Shown: positions 28,808 to 38,277, counted from the stretch's first letter. The stretch: DNA of 64,000 bases from Pseudomonas fulva (GCF_023517795.1 NZ_CP082928.1:3596001-3660000); one strand, 5' to 3'. The notes: generated from the letters alone by a model not told the origin. Translations and numbers: made by a program.

Positions 28808-31800
28808 ATGTCCGTTTTCAACCCCAATGCGCAGGTCCCTTCGCCAGCCTTGCTGGCGCAGCTCGAGGCGCTGATCGACCGTGGCCTGTTCCTGCAGGCC
28901 TTTGCCCTGGCCAGCGAACAGGGCGACCCGCGCTACTGGCAGGGGCCGGAGGCAATGACCTGCATGGCGCGGCTGGCCGGGCACATCGGTGCGCCGCGGC
29001 TGGCCGACGTGCTGACCTGGCTGGCCTACCGGCGCTACCCGCAGTCCTTCCATGCCCGCCTGCGTTTCCTGCGCATGCAGATGGCCAGGCGTGGTCACTA
29101 CCGGGCCTGGCGGTTGCTGCAGGGCTTCGCTGACTGGCTGCCGGCCGAGGCGGCGCAGCAGGCTGAATGGCTGTCGTTCAAGGCTTACCTGTACGCCTCG
29201 CTGCGCGATTTCGACACGGCCCAGGCGCTGTACGAGCAGGCGTGCCTGCACGGCGACGGCGATCCGTGGCTGCTGGTCGAGCGCAGTCACGGCCTGGAAC
29301 TGGAGGATCGCCGCGAAGAGGCCCTGGCGCTGTGCGAGCAGGTGCTGGCCCGCCAGCCCGACTTTCGCTCGGCGCTGAGCCAGGCGGCCGCCCTGCAGCT
29401 GCAACTGGGGCAGGTCGACAGCGCCCTGCAGTTGCTGCGCCGCGGCGCTCGGGAGATGCAAAGTGCAGCGATCTGCGCACACCTGGTCAACGTGCTGATC
29501 GAACGGGATGAACTCGACGAGGCGCGCGCCTGGCTCGACCACATGCAGACGCTGGAACGCATCAACGAGCGCAGCCCCACCGACTGGATCGCCGCGCGCC
29601 GTTGTGACATCGCCTGCCTGCAGGGCGACCATGGCGCTGGCCGGCAATGGGCCGAGAAAGCCGGCGGCGGCTTCTACGAGAAGATTCAGGCGCACCTGGC
29701 GAGCCCTACCGGGCGCCGGGTATTGCTGCCGGTGCCCTTCGTGCGCCAGCACCACATGACCTGCGTGCCGGCGACCCTGACGGCAATTTCCGACTACTGG
29801 GGCAAGCGCGTCGAGCACCTCGAGGTCGCCGAGGAGATCTGCTACGACGGCACCTCGCACCAGGCCGAGCGCGCCTGGGCCGAGCGCAACGGTTACCTGG
29901 CCGTGGAGTTCACCGCGGACTGGGCCACCAGCCGTGCCCTGATCGACCGCGGCATGCCATTCACCCTGACCCTGCAGTACACCGGCAGCGGGCACCTGCA
30001 GGCGCTGGTCGGCTATGACGAGCCGCGCGGCACCCTGCTGGTGCGCGACCCGGCGCAGCCCCACCATGGCGAGAGCCTGGCCGAGCTGCTGTTCGCGTCG
30101 CAGCGTGCGTCCGGGCCGCGCGGCATGCTGCTGTTGCCGGCCGACCAGGCGGCGCGCCTGGACGGGCTCGACCTGCCGGATCGCCAGCTGTGGGATCACT
30201 ATTACCGCTTCACCAGCGCCCTGGAGGTGCACCAGCGCGACGAGGCGCTGGCCGCCTACCAGGCCCTGCAAGCCTTGAGCCCCGAACACCGGCTGACCTG
30301 GCAGGCGCAGCGTTCGCTGGGCTGGTACGACGGCCAGGAGCGCGAGGTGCTGCAGGGCACCGAAGCCCTGCTCGCGCAGTTTCCCGAGGATGCCAACCTG
30401 ATCCTCTCCAAGGCCACTTCGCTGGCCCAGTTGCAGCCGCGCAGCGTGCAGCTCGCGTGGCTGGGCGGGCATTGTCAGGCGCGCTGGAACGAGCCGACCA
30501 TCAGCGTGCGCTATGCCGAGTTGCTTAGCGAGGACGGTCGCTGCCACGGCCAGGTGGCCGAGATTCTCCAGCGCGTGCTGCTGCAGACGCCCACCCAGGC
30601 CCGCGCCTGGAACACGCTGGCCAGCCTGCGCTGGGGCGAGAATCGCCGTGAGGAGGCCTGTGAGCTGTATCTCCTGGCGGCCTGCCTGCACGCCTCCCAC
30701 GAGGGTTATGCCGTGCAGTACTTTCGTGCCCTGCGTGCGCTGGGCCGAGCCGGCGAAGGCCTGCAGTTCCTCGAGCGCCGCCAGGCGCGGCTTGGCCGCC
30801 AGGCGGCGGCGCCCAGCCTGACCCTCAGCGAAACGCTGGAAGACATGCAGCGCCCCTACGAGGCACAGGCCGTGCTGGAGCAGGCGCTGGCCTGGCGCCC
30901 GGCAGATGGCGAGTTGCTGCTCGGTCTGGCCGAGCACCACGGGCGTAACGGCGATGCCCAGGCCTGCCAGGCGCTGCTCGCACAGGCCGAGCCGTTGTGC
31001 CGGCGGGCGGCGTGGCTGCGTGCGGCGGTGCAGGCCGGCATGCGCCGCCTGGAGGACCCGCGTCGGACCCTGGTCTGGGCGCGCGAGGCCGCCCAGCTCG
31101 AACCCCTGGCGGTGGCAGCGCACCGCCTGTGCGTGACCCTGCTGGAGCAGGGGCAGGGCAGCGAGGCCGCCGATGCCTATGTCGATGCCCTGGCTGCCGA
31201 GTACCCCCACCATCTGGGGATCGCCGAGCTGCAGGTCGAGCGTGCCAAGCGGCACTCCCTGCCCGCTACCGAGCAGGCGTTGCGGCGTCTGCTGGACAAT
31301 CATCCCGAGCACGCCTGGACGCTGCGCGAGCTGGCCGGCTGCCTGGCGCGCCAGGGGCGGCGCGACGAGGCCCTGGTGGTGTGCCGACAGGCCGGACTGG
31401 TCGATGCCCAGAATACCTATTTTCACTCCACCCACGGCTTCGTGCTGCTGCAGGACGGCCAGCGCGAGGCCGCCCGCGAAGCCTTCCAGCAAGCCCTGCG
31501 GCTGTTCGCCGACAACGAATACGCCAGCAACATGCTGCTCGACACCTGCGAAAGCCAGCAGCAGGCCGTCGACACCCTGGCCGCGATCCATGCCGAGCTG
31601 ACCCGCCAGGTGACCTTCGGTGATGGCTGGCTGGCCTATGAACAGCAGGCCCAGCGCCTGCTGGAGCCGCAGGCGCTGCTCGAACAACTGCGCGAGGCCC
31701 TCGGCCAGCGCGAGGACCTCTGGCAGCTGTGGGTGGTGGTCGCCCGCCAACAGGCGCGCATGGAGCAGTACGCTGCGGCGGCCGACACCCTGGGCCGGGC

Positions 31801-33751
31801 CATCGAGCGCTTCCCCCTGCTGCCGCGGCTGGCGCTGGAACTGGCGCGTCTGCACAAGCACCAGGGCGAGCTGGACGCCTGCTGCCAGGCCCTGCAGGAA
31901 AGCTTCCGCATCAACCCGCTGTGGACACCCACGGTAAGCCTGTACGTCGACTGCCTGCTGGAGCAGGGCGAGCGCCTCGAGGAGGCCGAGCAGCAGTTGC
32001 GCCGGGTGGTCGCGCAAGTGCCCGAGGACACCGAGCTGCGCGCCTACCTGGCCTACGTGCTGGGGCGTCGCGATGCGTTCGCCGAAGCGGCCGACCAGGC
32101 CGAGCGGGTGCTGCGTGCCGAGCCCGGCCACGAATGGGCGTGGAATCAGCTCAAGTACTATGCCGAAAAATTGCAGGCCGAAGGGCGCCCCCAGCAGCTG
32201 GCCAGGCAACTGGTGGAAAACCGCCCCGGCGACGTCGATGCCTGGCTCGCCCTGGCCGACCTGGATGATGACCGTGAGGCGCGGGAAAACGCCCTGCGCG
32301 CGGCGCTGGTTTACAGCCCGCGCAGCCGCGCGATCAACGACCGCCTGCTGCAGCTGCTGATGGAAGGAGAACGCTTCGGCGAAGTCCGCGAGGTGCTCGC
32401 CGCGCCCTGCTGGGAAGGAAAGCCGCCAGTGGAAATGGCCCTGTATGGTCCGCGTGCCCTGCGCGCCGAAGGGCACACCGGTGCCATCGAGGCGCTACGC
32501 GGGCTGCTGGCGCAGCACCCGGACTACTACGATGGCTGGCGCCAGTTGGCTGACTGGCACGACGAGGATGGCCAGTACCCGGCCTATATCGCCGCCGCTC
32601 GGCAGATGGTGCGCCTGGAACCGCGGCTCGCCATGGCCCATGGTTTTCTTGGCCACGCGCTATTGCTCAACGGCGACAAGGCCGAGGCGCTGCCGGCCTT
32701 CGAACAGGCCTGGGCACTGGATGCGCGCTACGGCTTCGCGGCGTTCAACAGCTTCGACCTGCTGCGCGAACTGCAGGGGCCTGGCGCGGCCCTGGCACGC
32801 CTGGATGCCTTGCTCGACGCGGGCGATCCGGTGGCCGCCTGGCGCCGCGTGCTGCCCCTGGCCAGGGGCAATGGCGACAAGGCGCTGTTGCAGCGCGCGC
32901 TGACCATCCTGGCCAGCGAGCCGGCGGCCGAGGCCACTTGGGAGCAGGATGTCGCCGACTTCGCCGTGCGCGAACCGGTGTTGCGCCAGGTGCTGGATGC
33001 CGGCGTGGCGGCGGGCGAGTTGCACAGCGCGGCCGTGGAAACCTGGCTGGGCTGGCGCACCCACGACATGCTCAGCAACCTGACCCTGTCGGCGGCCTTC
33101 GACAAGGCGCTGCGCAACGATCCCCGGCATGCCGCCAAGTGCGCCATGTTGCGGTTGCTGGGCGGTCACCGGCATGCCAATCGGATCCTGCTGGGCTCCA
33201 CCCTCAAGCGCTGCCGCCAGGCGTTGGCCGAAAACGCCGATGTGTGGGGCGCCGCCAGCTATGCGCTGATCGAGAGCAAACGCTACCGCCTGATGTTCGA
33301 GACCCTGAGCGACTGGCGCCGGCCGGATACCCAGGCCTGGGCCCTGGACAACCTGGCGCTGGGCTACCGGCTGCGCGGCATGGATTCGATTGCCGCCGAG
33401 GTGTCGCAGCTGTCGCTGGAGCGTGACCCGAGGGGTGCCGATGGGCTCGTCTGGCTGGCGGTCGATGCGGCGTTGGCAGGCGACCAGGCCGAGCTGAACA
33501 GCCTGATCGAGCGCCTGCAGGACGCCTCGCTGCGCGACTACTACCGTGCGCTGTTCAAGCTGGCCCAGTGCGCTGCCACCGCCGACCCCGCACAGGCCCG
33601 GGAGGTTTTGCGCCAGGCCGAGGACATGGCCGGCCATGGGCATCTGCCGTTCTGGCGCTTGCGGCAGCGCCTCGGTGTTCGCCTGGGTTGGCACGGCGAG
33701 TTTCCGCCGGCGCGTTTGCGCTGGCAGCTAAGGCGCTGGTGGAAGAGCTGA
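28808..33751 (+). CDS. Giant TPR-repeat protein with embedded C39-like cysteine peptidase domain
   Basis: 1647 residues, no signal peptide and no membrane segment. Residues about 1-300 are helical TPR-like repeats (A at positions 8 and 20, RREEALALCEQVLARQPDF). Residues about 305-420 match a peptidase C39-like fold: Gln314 and Cys319 in RQHHMTCVPATLTAIS, His396 in GSGHLQALVGYD, and Asp414 in LLVRDPAQ, so all catalytic positions are filled. From about 470 to the end more than twenty further TPR-like units follow, and the tail is basic (RLRWQLRRWWKS). The start has GGAAGG upstream. It is a single gene, divergent from ndpA; its last 24 bases overlap the end of the convergent yjeH gene. The function is not known to me; it may be a scaffold with an intramolecular or partner-directed protease. 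Confidence 0.85.
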   Translation: MSVFNPNAQVPSPALLAQLEALIDRGLFLQAFALASEQGDPRYWQGPEAMTCMARLAGHIGAPRLADVLTWLAYRRYPQSFHARLRFLRMQMARRGHYRAWRLLQGFADWLPAEAAQQAEWLSFKAYLYASLRDFDTAQALYEQACLHGDGDPWLLVERSHGLELEDRREEALALCEQVLARQPDFRSALSQAAALQLQLGQVDSALQLLRRGAREMQSAAICAHLVNVLIERDELDEARAWLDHMQTLERINERSPTDWIAARRCDIACLQGDHGAGRQWAEKAGGGFYEKIQAHLASPTGRRVLLPVPFVRQHHMTCVPATLTAISDYWGKRVEHLEVAEEICYDGTSHQAERAWAERNGYLAVEFTADWATSRALIDRGMPFTLTLQYTGSGHLQALVGYDEPRGTLLVRDPAQPHHGESLAELLFASQRASGPRGMLLLPADQAARLDGLDLPDRQLWDHYYRFTSALEVHQRDEALAAYQALQALSPEHRLTWQAQRSLGWYDGQEREVLQGTEALLAQFPEDANLILSKATSLAQLQPRSVQLAWLGGHCQARWNEPTISVRYAELLSEDGRCHGQVAEILQRVLLQTPTQARAWNTLASLRWGENRREEACELYLLAACLHASHEGYAVQYFRALRALGRAGEGLQFLERRQARLGRQAAAPSLTLSETLEDMQRPYEAQAVLEQALAWRPADGELLLGLAEHHGRNGDAQACQALLAQAEPLCRRAAWLRAAVQAGMRRLEDPRRTLVWAREAAQLEPLAVAAHRLCVTLLEQGQGSEAADAYVDALAAEYPHHLGIAELQVERAKRHSLPATEQALRRLLDNHPEHAWTLRELAGCLARQGRRDEALVVCRQAGLVDAQNTYFHSTHGFVLLQDGQREAAREAFQQALRLFADNEYASNMLLDTCESQQQAVDTLAAIHAELTRQVTFGDGWLAYEQQAQRLLEPQALLEQLREALGQREDLWQLWVVVARQQARMEQYAAAADTLGRAIERFPLLPRLALELARLHKHQGELDACCQALQESFRINPLWTPTVSLYVDCLLEQGERLEEAEQQLRRVVAQVPEDTELRAYLAYVLGRRDAFAEAADQAERVLRAEPGHEWAWNQLKYYAEKLQAEGRPQQLARQLVENRPGDVDAWLALADLDDDREARENALRAALVYSPRSRAINDRLLQLLMEGERFGEVREVLAAPCWEGKPPVEMALYGPRALRAEGHTGAIEALRGLLAQHPDYYDGWRQLADWHDEDGQYPAYIAAARQMVRLEPRLAMAHGFLGHALLLNGDKAEALPAFEQAWALDARYGFAAFNSFDLLRELQGPGAALARLDALLDAGDPVAAWRRVLPLARGNGDKALLQRALTILASEPAAEATWEQDVADFAVREPVLRQVLDAGVAAGELHSAAVETWLGWRTHDMLSNLTLSAAFDKALRNDPRHAAKCAMLRLLGGHRHANRILLGSTLKRCRQALAENADVWGAASYALIESKRYRLMFETLSDWRRPDTQAWALDNLALGYRLRGMDSIAAEVSQLSLERDPRGADGLVWLAVDAALAGDQAELNSLIERLQDASLRDYYRALFKLAQCAATADPAQAREVLRQAEDMAGHGHLPFWRLRQRLGVRLGWHGEFPPARLRWQLRRWWKS

Positions 33752-35002
33752 CAGCGCCGCGCGCCGGGATGGGCGCAGGCGATCAAGGATCAGCAGGCCG
33801 CTCAGCAGGCCGATGGCATACAGCGCATCGAACCCCAGCATCAGCAGGATAGCCAGGCACAACAGCGTGCTGAGGCCGGCCAGCCAGCGCCACAGGCCCT
33901 GCAACAGCAGCCAGCCGGCGGCCATGCTGAGCAGGTAGATGACGATGAAGTTGCCGTTGGCGTAGCGGATCAACTGGTCGAGGGACAGCGACAGGCTCCA
34001 GATCAGCGTGGTGCTCAGGGCGCAACTGAGTACCACCAGCAGCAGCGCCCTGGCCGGCACGCCATTGGCGTTGCGAACGGCCAGCGCGCGCGGCAGCTTG
34101 CCTTCGTCGGCCAGGCTCCAGATCAGCCGCGCGAAGCCCTGGATATAGACGTTCATCGAGGCGAAGCAGGCCAGGTAACCGATGCTTGCGCTGAGCCAGC
34201 GCGCCCCGTCGCCGAGCAGGACGTCGAGCATCAGCGGCAGCGAGGCGGCATCGGTGCGCGCATCGCCGTAGGCATGCAAGCTCAGCACCGCCACCGAGCA
34301 GGCCCAGTACACCAGGCCGGCGAGCAGCACGCCGAGCAACAGGGCGAGGGGGAAGTCGCGCTGCGGGTTCCTGAACTCCTCGCCCAGGTGGGTGAACGCC
34401 TCGATGCCGACGAAGCACCAGAACATCACGCCCAGGGCCACCGGCAGCAATTGCCAGTTGCCAGCCAGGGGCGGCAGCAGCGGTTGCCCGGCGTGGGGCA
34501 GGTCGCCCTTGAACCAGATCAGTGCGATGGTGGCGACGATGGCCAGGGCTATGACGATCTGCACGCTGCCCGAGGTGCGCGCCGGCCGTTGGCCGAGCAG
34601 CAGGATGACGCCCAGGGTGGCCAGCTGGATGGCCAGGATCGCCAGGTCGTTCAAGGTGAACAGGGCATGCCAGAAGCCGCTGGCGATATTCAGCGCCGCC
34701 GGCAGGCCCACCGGAATCACCGCGAGAAACAGCCAGGCGCTGGTGCGCTCCATCGATGCGCCGAATGCGCGGCCGATCAGGTGCGGCGCGCCGCCGGCAT
34801 GGGGGTAGTGGCGACCGAGCTGAGCGAAGGTGAAGGCCATCGGCAGCACCAGCAGGATCAGCAGCAGCCAGGCCCACAGCGAGATTTCGCCCGCGGCCGT
34901 GGCGGCCAGCGCGGGAATCACGAAAACCCCGGTGCCCAGCAGTGACGTACACAGCAGGCCCACGCCCTGCAGCAGGCCCAGTTCCTTGTTCAATCGACTC
35001 AT
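33728..35002 (-). CDS. yjeH: L-methionine/branched-chain amino acid exporter
   Basis: 424-residue APC-family transporter with about 12 helices. It begins MSRLNKELGLLQGVGLLCTS with the helix 1 motif LLGTGVFVIPALAA, and shows PHAGGAPHLIGRAFG and FMWCFVGIEAFTHLGEEF-like VMFWCFVGIEAFTHLGEEF, all typical of YjeH. YjeH of E. coli exports methionine and branched-chain amino acids. It is divergent from an Lrp/AsnC regulator, which is the common partner of amino acid exporters. An in-frame extension of 20 codons upstream would run into the regulator's promoter and is rejected. Confidence 0.9.
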   Translation of the reverse strand: MSRLNKELGLLQGVGLLCTSLLGTGVFVIPALAATAAGEISLWAWLLLILLVLPMAFTFAQLGRHYPHAGGAPHLIGRAFGASMERTSAWLFLAVIPVGLPAALNIASGFWHALFTLNDLAILAIQLATLGVILLLGQRPARTSGSVQIVIALAIVATIALIWFKGDLPHAGQPLLPPLAGNWQLLPVALGVMFWCFVGIEAFTHLGEEFRNPQRDFPLALLLGVLLAGLVYWACSVAVLSLHAYGDARTDAASLPLMLDVLLGDGARWLSASIGYLACFASMNVYIQGFARLIWSLADEGKLPRALAVRNANGVPARALLLVVLSCALSTTLIWSLSLSLDQLIRYANGNFIVIYLLSMAAGWLLLQGLWRWLAGLSTLLCLAILLMLGFDALYAIGLLSGLLILDRLRPSRRAALSALPPAP

Positions 35003-35157
35003 GTTGTATGCTCTCGCTCCTGACGCGGCCCCTGGCAGAGCGCCTGCCGGCCCTGTCGGCAATGGTAAGGCCGCCTCGCTTGGGCGGCTGCTGGCGAAGC
35101 GTCGCCGATCGCCGACGAAACGGCGGCAATGGCCGTCATCCTGTGCAGAGAGCTTCA

Positions 35158-35577
35158 GTGGACAAGTTCGATCAACGCATCATCGCCTTGCTGTGCGCCG
35201 ACGCGCGCCTGACCGTCACCGAGGTGGCCCGCCAGGTCAACCTGTCACGCTCGGCCGTGAGCGAGCGCATCCGCCAGCTGGAAGCCAGCGGCGTCATCCA
35301 GGGTTACCACGCGCGCATCGCCGAACCCGACGCGGTGGTGGTCAAGGCCTACCTGGAGCTGTTCTACAAGGGCGGGCGCTGCGAGCAGTACGTCGAGCGC
35401 ATGCGCGCCTTCCCGGAAGTGCGGCGCTGCTCGGGCATCAGCGGCGAGACCGATATGCTGATCTACCTCGAGGCTGCGTCCATGGAACGCCTCGCCGAAG
35501 TGCGCGGGCAAATCGAAAACCTGCCGGGCGTGTTCAAGGTCAAGACCCATATGGTGGTCAAGGATTGGGTGATGTGA
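35158..35577 (+). CDS. Lrp/AsnC-family regulator of the adjacent exporter
   Basis: 139-residue regulator with an N-terminal helix-turn-helix (LTVTEVARQVNLSRSAVSERI) and a C-terminal RAM ligand domain (GETDMLIYLEAASMERLAEV). The start is GTG in CAGTGGACAAGTTCG; codons upstream in the same frame look unlike protein. It is divergent from yjeH, so it probably senses an amino acid and adjusts its export. Confidence 0.9.
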   Translation: MDKFDQRIIALLCADARLTVTEVARQVNLSRSAVSERIRQLEASGVIQGYHARIAEPDAVVVKAYLELFYKGGRCEQYVERMRAFPEVRRCSGISGETDMLIYLEAASMERLAEVRGQIENLPGVFKVKTHMVVKDWVM

Positions 35578-35716
35578 GGCGGCGCGGTCCTGCTCCTAGG
35601 GAGCATGCTTATCGGTCCATCAAATCATCCAATACCGTCGCCAACGGCCGATAACCTGTTCGCTCGCCAAGCGTATCGGCGACATGCCCTGATCTGCCCT
35701 GCTTGCTGGAGGCGCT

Positions 35717-36067
35717 ATGACGATTGTTCGAGGCAGTACAGACTGCGGCAACTCACCAAAGAACCTTTTTGTGCAGAGGGTTGCCGTGGCGTTGGTGAGC
35801 GGAGAGTTCATTGCGGATGCGTTCGCCGAAGGCGCCTTATGGCGCCACCCATCCGGCGTGATGGAAGGTCGCTCTGCTATCGGCGAATGGCTTGCGCAGC
35901 AGCACAAACCGGTCGAGGTAACGATTACCCATGCTATTTCCCACGGTCGCGTGGGGGCCGCCAATGGCACCCTGGTTCTTGACGGCCAGCCACGTCGGTT
36001 CGCCTTCGTATTCGAGTTCACCAGCACGAAAGCCAATCTCGTATCCCGGATCGAGAACTACGAATAG
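35717..36067 (+). CDS. SnoaL-like small protein
   Basis: 116-residue protein with an NTF2-like pattern: ALVSGEFIADAFAEGALWRHPSG, EGRSAIGEWLAQ, then beta strands ending FVFEFTSTKANLVSRIENYE. The catalytic residues of true isomerases cannot be identified. Base composition is lower in GC than most neighbours. GGAGGCGCT precedes the ATG at suitable distance. No partner is evident; the DinB-like gene follows 93 bases later. Confidence 0.72.
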   Translation: MTIVRGSTDCGNSPKNLFVQRVAVALVSGEFIADAFAEGALWRHPSGVMEGRSAIGEWLAQQHKPVEVTITHAISHGRVGAANGTLVLDGQPRRFAFVFEFTSTKANLVSRIENYE

Positions 36068-36160
36068 AGTAGGGCCGATCGCGCTTCTGCACACTGTGGC
36101 TGGGGTGTCAGAAGCTTTTTGTACCCACTGTCCCAACCATCGCTGCCACGGAGTTCCCGA

Positions 36161-36691
36161 ATGCTGTTCGCTGATGCTTTCAAGTACAAGAAATGGGCGA
36201 ATGAGGAGCTACTCGCGCTGGGCGAGCGCCAGCTAGAACAGCTTTCCGAGAACAATGCGGAGTTCTTTATCCGCATCCTCAACCACACCACGGTGGTCGA
36301 CAGCCTGTTTATCAGCCGCCTGTGCAGCGAGGCGGAGCGCTACGTCGCTGACAACACCCGCGAGACGCCGAAATTCGCGGAGCTCAAGGCCCGCATCGCG
36401 CAGAACGATGCCTGGCTCGTCGACTTCGCTGAGCGCGCCACCGGCGAAGAACTGCGGCGAGTGATCGCCTTTCGCTTCACCGACGGCGACCTCGGCCAGT
36501 TGTCGGTCGAGGAAGTGCTGATGCACCTTCTGACCCATGGCAGCAATCATCGCGGCATGGCGGCACGCACCCTGGCGATCAATGGGCTCGAACGACCGAA
36601 GGATACCTTTACGCGGTATCTGCACGAGGCGCAGCCGGGCCGACGAGAAGCTGCCCGGCAAGCACTCAGCGGAACATCGTGCTCGCGCTGA
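36161..36691 (+). CDS. DinB family protein
   Basis: 176-residue four-helix-bundle protein of the DinB/YfiT type. It begins MLFADAFKYKKWANEELLAL, with a first metal histidine in ILNHTTVVDSLF and the second pair in LMHLLTHGSNHRGMA, giving the His triad that holds a divalent metal. These proteins act as thiol-dependent transferases or have unknown roles. The start is preceded by CGGAG. Its stop codon TGA lies inside the terminal CTGAGA of an inverted-repeat element. Confidence 0.85.
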   Translation: MLFADAFKYKKWANEELLALGERQLEQLSENNAEFFIRILNHTTVVDSLFISRLCSEAERYVADNTRETPKFAELKARIAQNDAWLVDFAERATGEELRRVIAFRFTDGDLGQLSVEEVLMHLLTHGSNHRGMAARTLAINGLERPKDTFTRYLHEAQPGRREAARQALSGTSCSR

Positions 36692-36909
36692 GACCTCTGT
36701 TCACAGCCTTTTTAAATGGACATTGAAGAGGCTGCTACAAGGCAGAAGCGGCCGCTCCCAGCGTAGGGTGGACAACGCTCTTTTTGTCCACCATTGCGAT
36801 CGCAGAGCGGTGGACGGGTAAAGCGTCGTCCACCCTACGAAAGGCCACTTGCGCCACTTTGCAGTCAAGGCGCTGGAGTCCAGCCGAAAGATCGTGAACA
36901 GCTTCTAAG
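36688..36909. repeat. Terminal-inverted-repeat element, copy A (between convergent genes)
   Basis: The left end is CTGAGACCTCTGTTCAC...CCTTT and the right end, read inverted, is CTTAGAAGCTGTTCAC...TCTTT. The DinB gene stop (TGA) lies in the left end and the inaA stop (TAG) in the right end. The core carries a GTAGGGTGGAC...GTCCACCCTAC palindrome (36772-36839), which resembles the core of copy B in the same orientation, while its flanks (CTACAAGGCAGAAGCGGCC) match copy B in the inverted orientation. Confidence 0.75.
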
Positions 36910-37600
36910 CTGCCAGCGCTGCCGTATAGGTCTGCATCAGCAGTTGCCAGTCGCTCTCGGGCATTGCCCCGCAATGACGCTTCAGCTGGCGCATGTCATG
37001 GCGCGAAGCATCGGCGGTGCGCCAGCGGCGGCGGCTTTTCTCCAGGTCGAGCAGGGCGATCTCGGCGCTGGGGGAGCTGCCTTCATTGTCGTTAATTTTT
37101 ATGAAGACATGCTTGGCGTAGCAGCAGCCATGCTGCCAGCCACCGCGATGCATGCGAGCCAGGGTATCGGCCAATGCAGCCAGCATGCGGGCCGACTGCT
37201 CGGCGCTGTGTTCTGTTTCGTACCACTGTTCCAGGCTGATGAACCCTGTCAGCGCCTGGGTGATCAACAGCGCCTGCCACTGGCCCTTATGCTTTCGGGC
37301 CGAGCCATAAACGAGCTTTGGTACCCGGACGCCCAACTCAGCGAGTGCCTGATAAGCCTGTAGCTCACGCATGATGGTCGGGCGGCCAAGTGGGTGGCGC
37401 AGGCTGCGGTACAGGTGGCCGGTTTGGCGTTTGCTGTACAGCATGGGGTGGGACGAGTCACGGGGCCGCAGCAGCTGAACGCCGCTTTCGCCCTCGCGAC
37501 GTTTGTTGAGGGGCTCCACCCAGGCGCCGCGGCACTGCCACCAGCGCTCGAACATCGAGCCGGCCTGCATGGCCGGGTGTTGAACGATGACCGTCGCCAT
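36905..37600 (-). CDS. inaA: Lipopolysaccharide kinase InaA family protein
   Basis: 231-residue small kinase of the InaA/WaaP class. The glycine-poor N-lobe has RPTIMRELQAYQALAELGVRVP; the catalytic segment is LARMHRGGWQHGCCYAKHVFI, and the metal-binding motif is IALLDLEKSRRRW. By family it would phosphorylate a sugar such as LPS core heptose, on the cytoplasmic side. Its ATG at 37600 shares one base with the TGA of the upstream methyltransferase gene, indicating coupling; a GTG one codon earlier is also possible. In P. putida the ColRS neighbourhood includes an InaA gene. Confidence 0.88.
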   Translation of the reverse strand: MATVIVQHPAMQAGSMFERWWQCRGAWVEPLNKRREGESGVQLLRPRDSSHPMLYSKRQTGHLYRSLRHPLGRPTIMRELQAYQALAELGVRVPKLVYGSARKHKGQWQALLITQALTGFISLEQWYETEHSAEQSARMLAALADTLARMHRGGWQHGCCYAKHVFIKINDNEGSSPSAEIALLDLEKSRRRWRTADASRHDMRQLKRHCGAMPESDWQLLMQTYTAALAA

Positions 37601-38277
37601 CACTTCGCCTCACCCTTGCGCAGTACATAGGTGCGCCACATGGCATAGCCGGGTAGGAAGTCGCGGTGGCCGAGCACCTGAAAACCCGCCTCGAGAAACT
37701 CGGCCTCGATCTCCCCACGGCGCACCACGAAGCGGTTCTCGCCACTGCCACGGCGTTTCGCCAGGCGGTTGCGGCGCCAGGCCTTGTAGTTGCCATCGAC
37801 CCACAGCGAGACGATCACGCTATCGCGGGTAACCCGGTGGAATTCGCGTAATGCCGCCAGACGGTGCTCTGCCGATTGGAAATGATGCAGCAAGCGAATG
37901 CAGAACACGCAGTCCACCGAATTATCGCTCAGGGCGATTTCGAAGGCCGAGGTCTTGAAGGTCTTTACCCGGTTGACGACCTCGGGCGGCTGGGCGGCGA
38001 GGGCGGTGGCGAGCATGTCCGCAGAGTTGTCGGCGGCGAGGATCACCCGGTTCGGGTGCTCGGTGAGCAGCGGCCAGAAGCGGCCCGCGCCGCAGGGCAG
38101 GTCGAGCACCAGGTTGGGGTCGCCGGCCAGGCGCAGGGCGCTGCGGCCGACCTGCAGGTCGCGCCAGTGCGACAGCCGCCTGGCCAGGCCGTCCTGGTGC
38201 TTGTGCAGGTAGCGCTGGGCGTGCTGCCGGTCGTATTTGCCGGAAAAGGCCAGTTCGATGGAGCGGGATTTGGACAT
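37600..38277 (-). CDS. SAM-dependent methyltransferase of the ColRS locus
   Basis: 225-residue class I methyltransferase. Motif I is VLDLPCGAGRFWPLL (about residues 56-70), motif II contains LAADNSADML and the later motif is VDCVFCIRLLHHF. The order methyltransferase-inaA next to colS-colR matches the P. putida and P. aeruginosa loci; in P. putida the corresponding gene has been called warA or orf222 and is ColR-controlled (from memory). It probably modifies LPS or another envelope molecule. A candidate ColR site lies 68 bases upstream of its start, overlapping the end of colS. Confidence 0.88.
   Translation of the reverse strand: MSKSRSIELAFSGKYDRQHAQRYLHKHQDGLARRLSHWRDLQVGRSALRLAGDPNLVLDLPCGAGRFWPLLTEHPNRVILAADNSADMLATALAAQPPEVVNRVKTFKTSAFEIALSDNSVDCVFCIRLLHHFQSAEHRLAALREFHRVTRDSVIVSLWVDGNYKAWRRNRLAKRRGSGENRFVVRRGEIEAEFLEAGFQVLGHRDFLPGYAMWRTYVLRKGEAK

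Noticed and set aside
28721..32476. Open frame of about 1250 codons antisense to the giant TPR gene
   Set aside because: Its translation is Gln/Leu/Gly-rich without any family motif, which is a normal by-product of high GC in the opposite strand of a repeat-rich gene. The plus-strand frame has clear TPR and peptidase motifs and a ribosome site.
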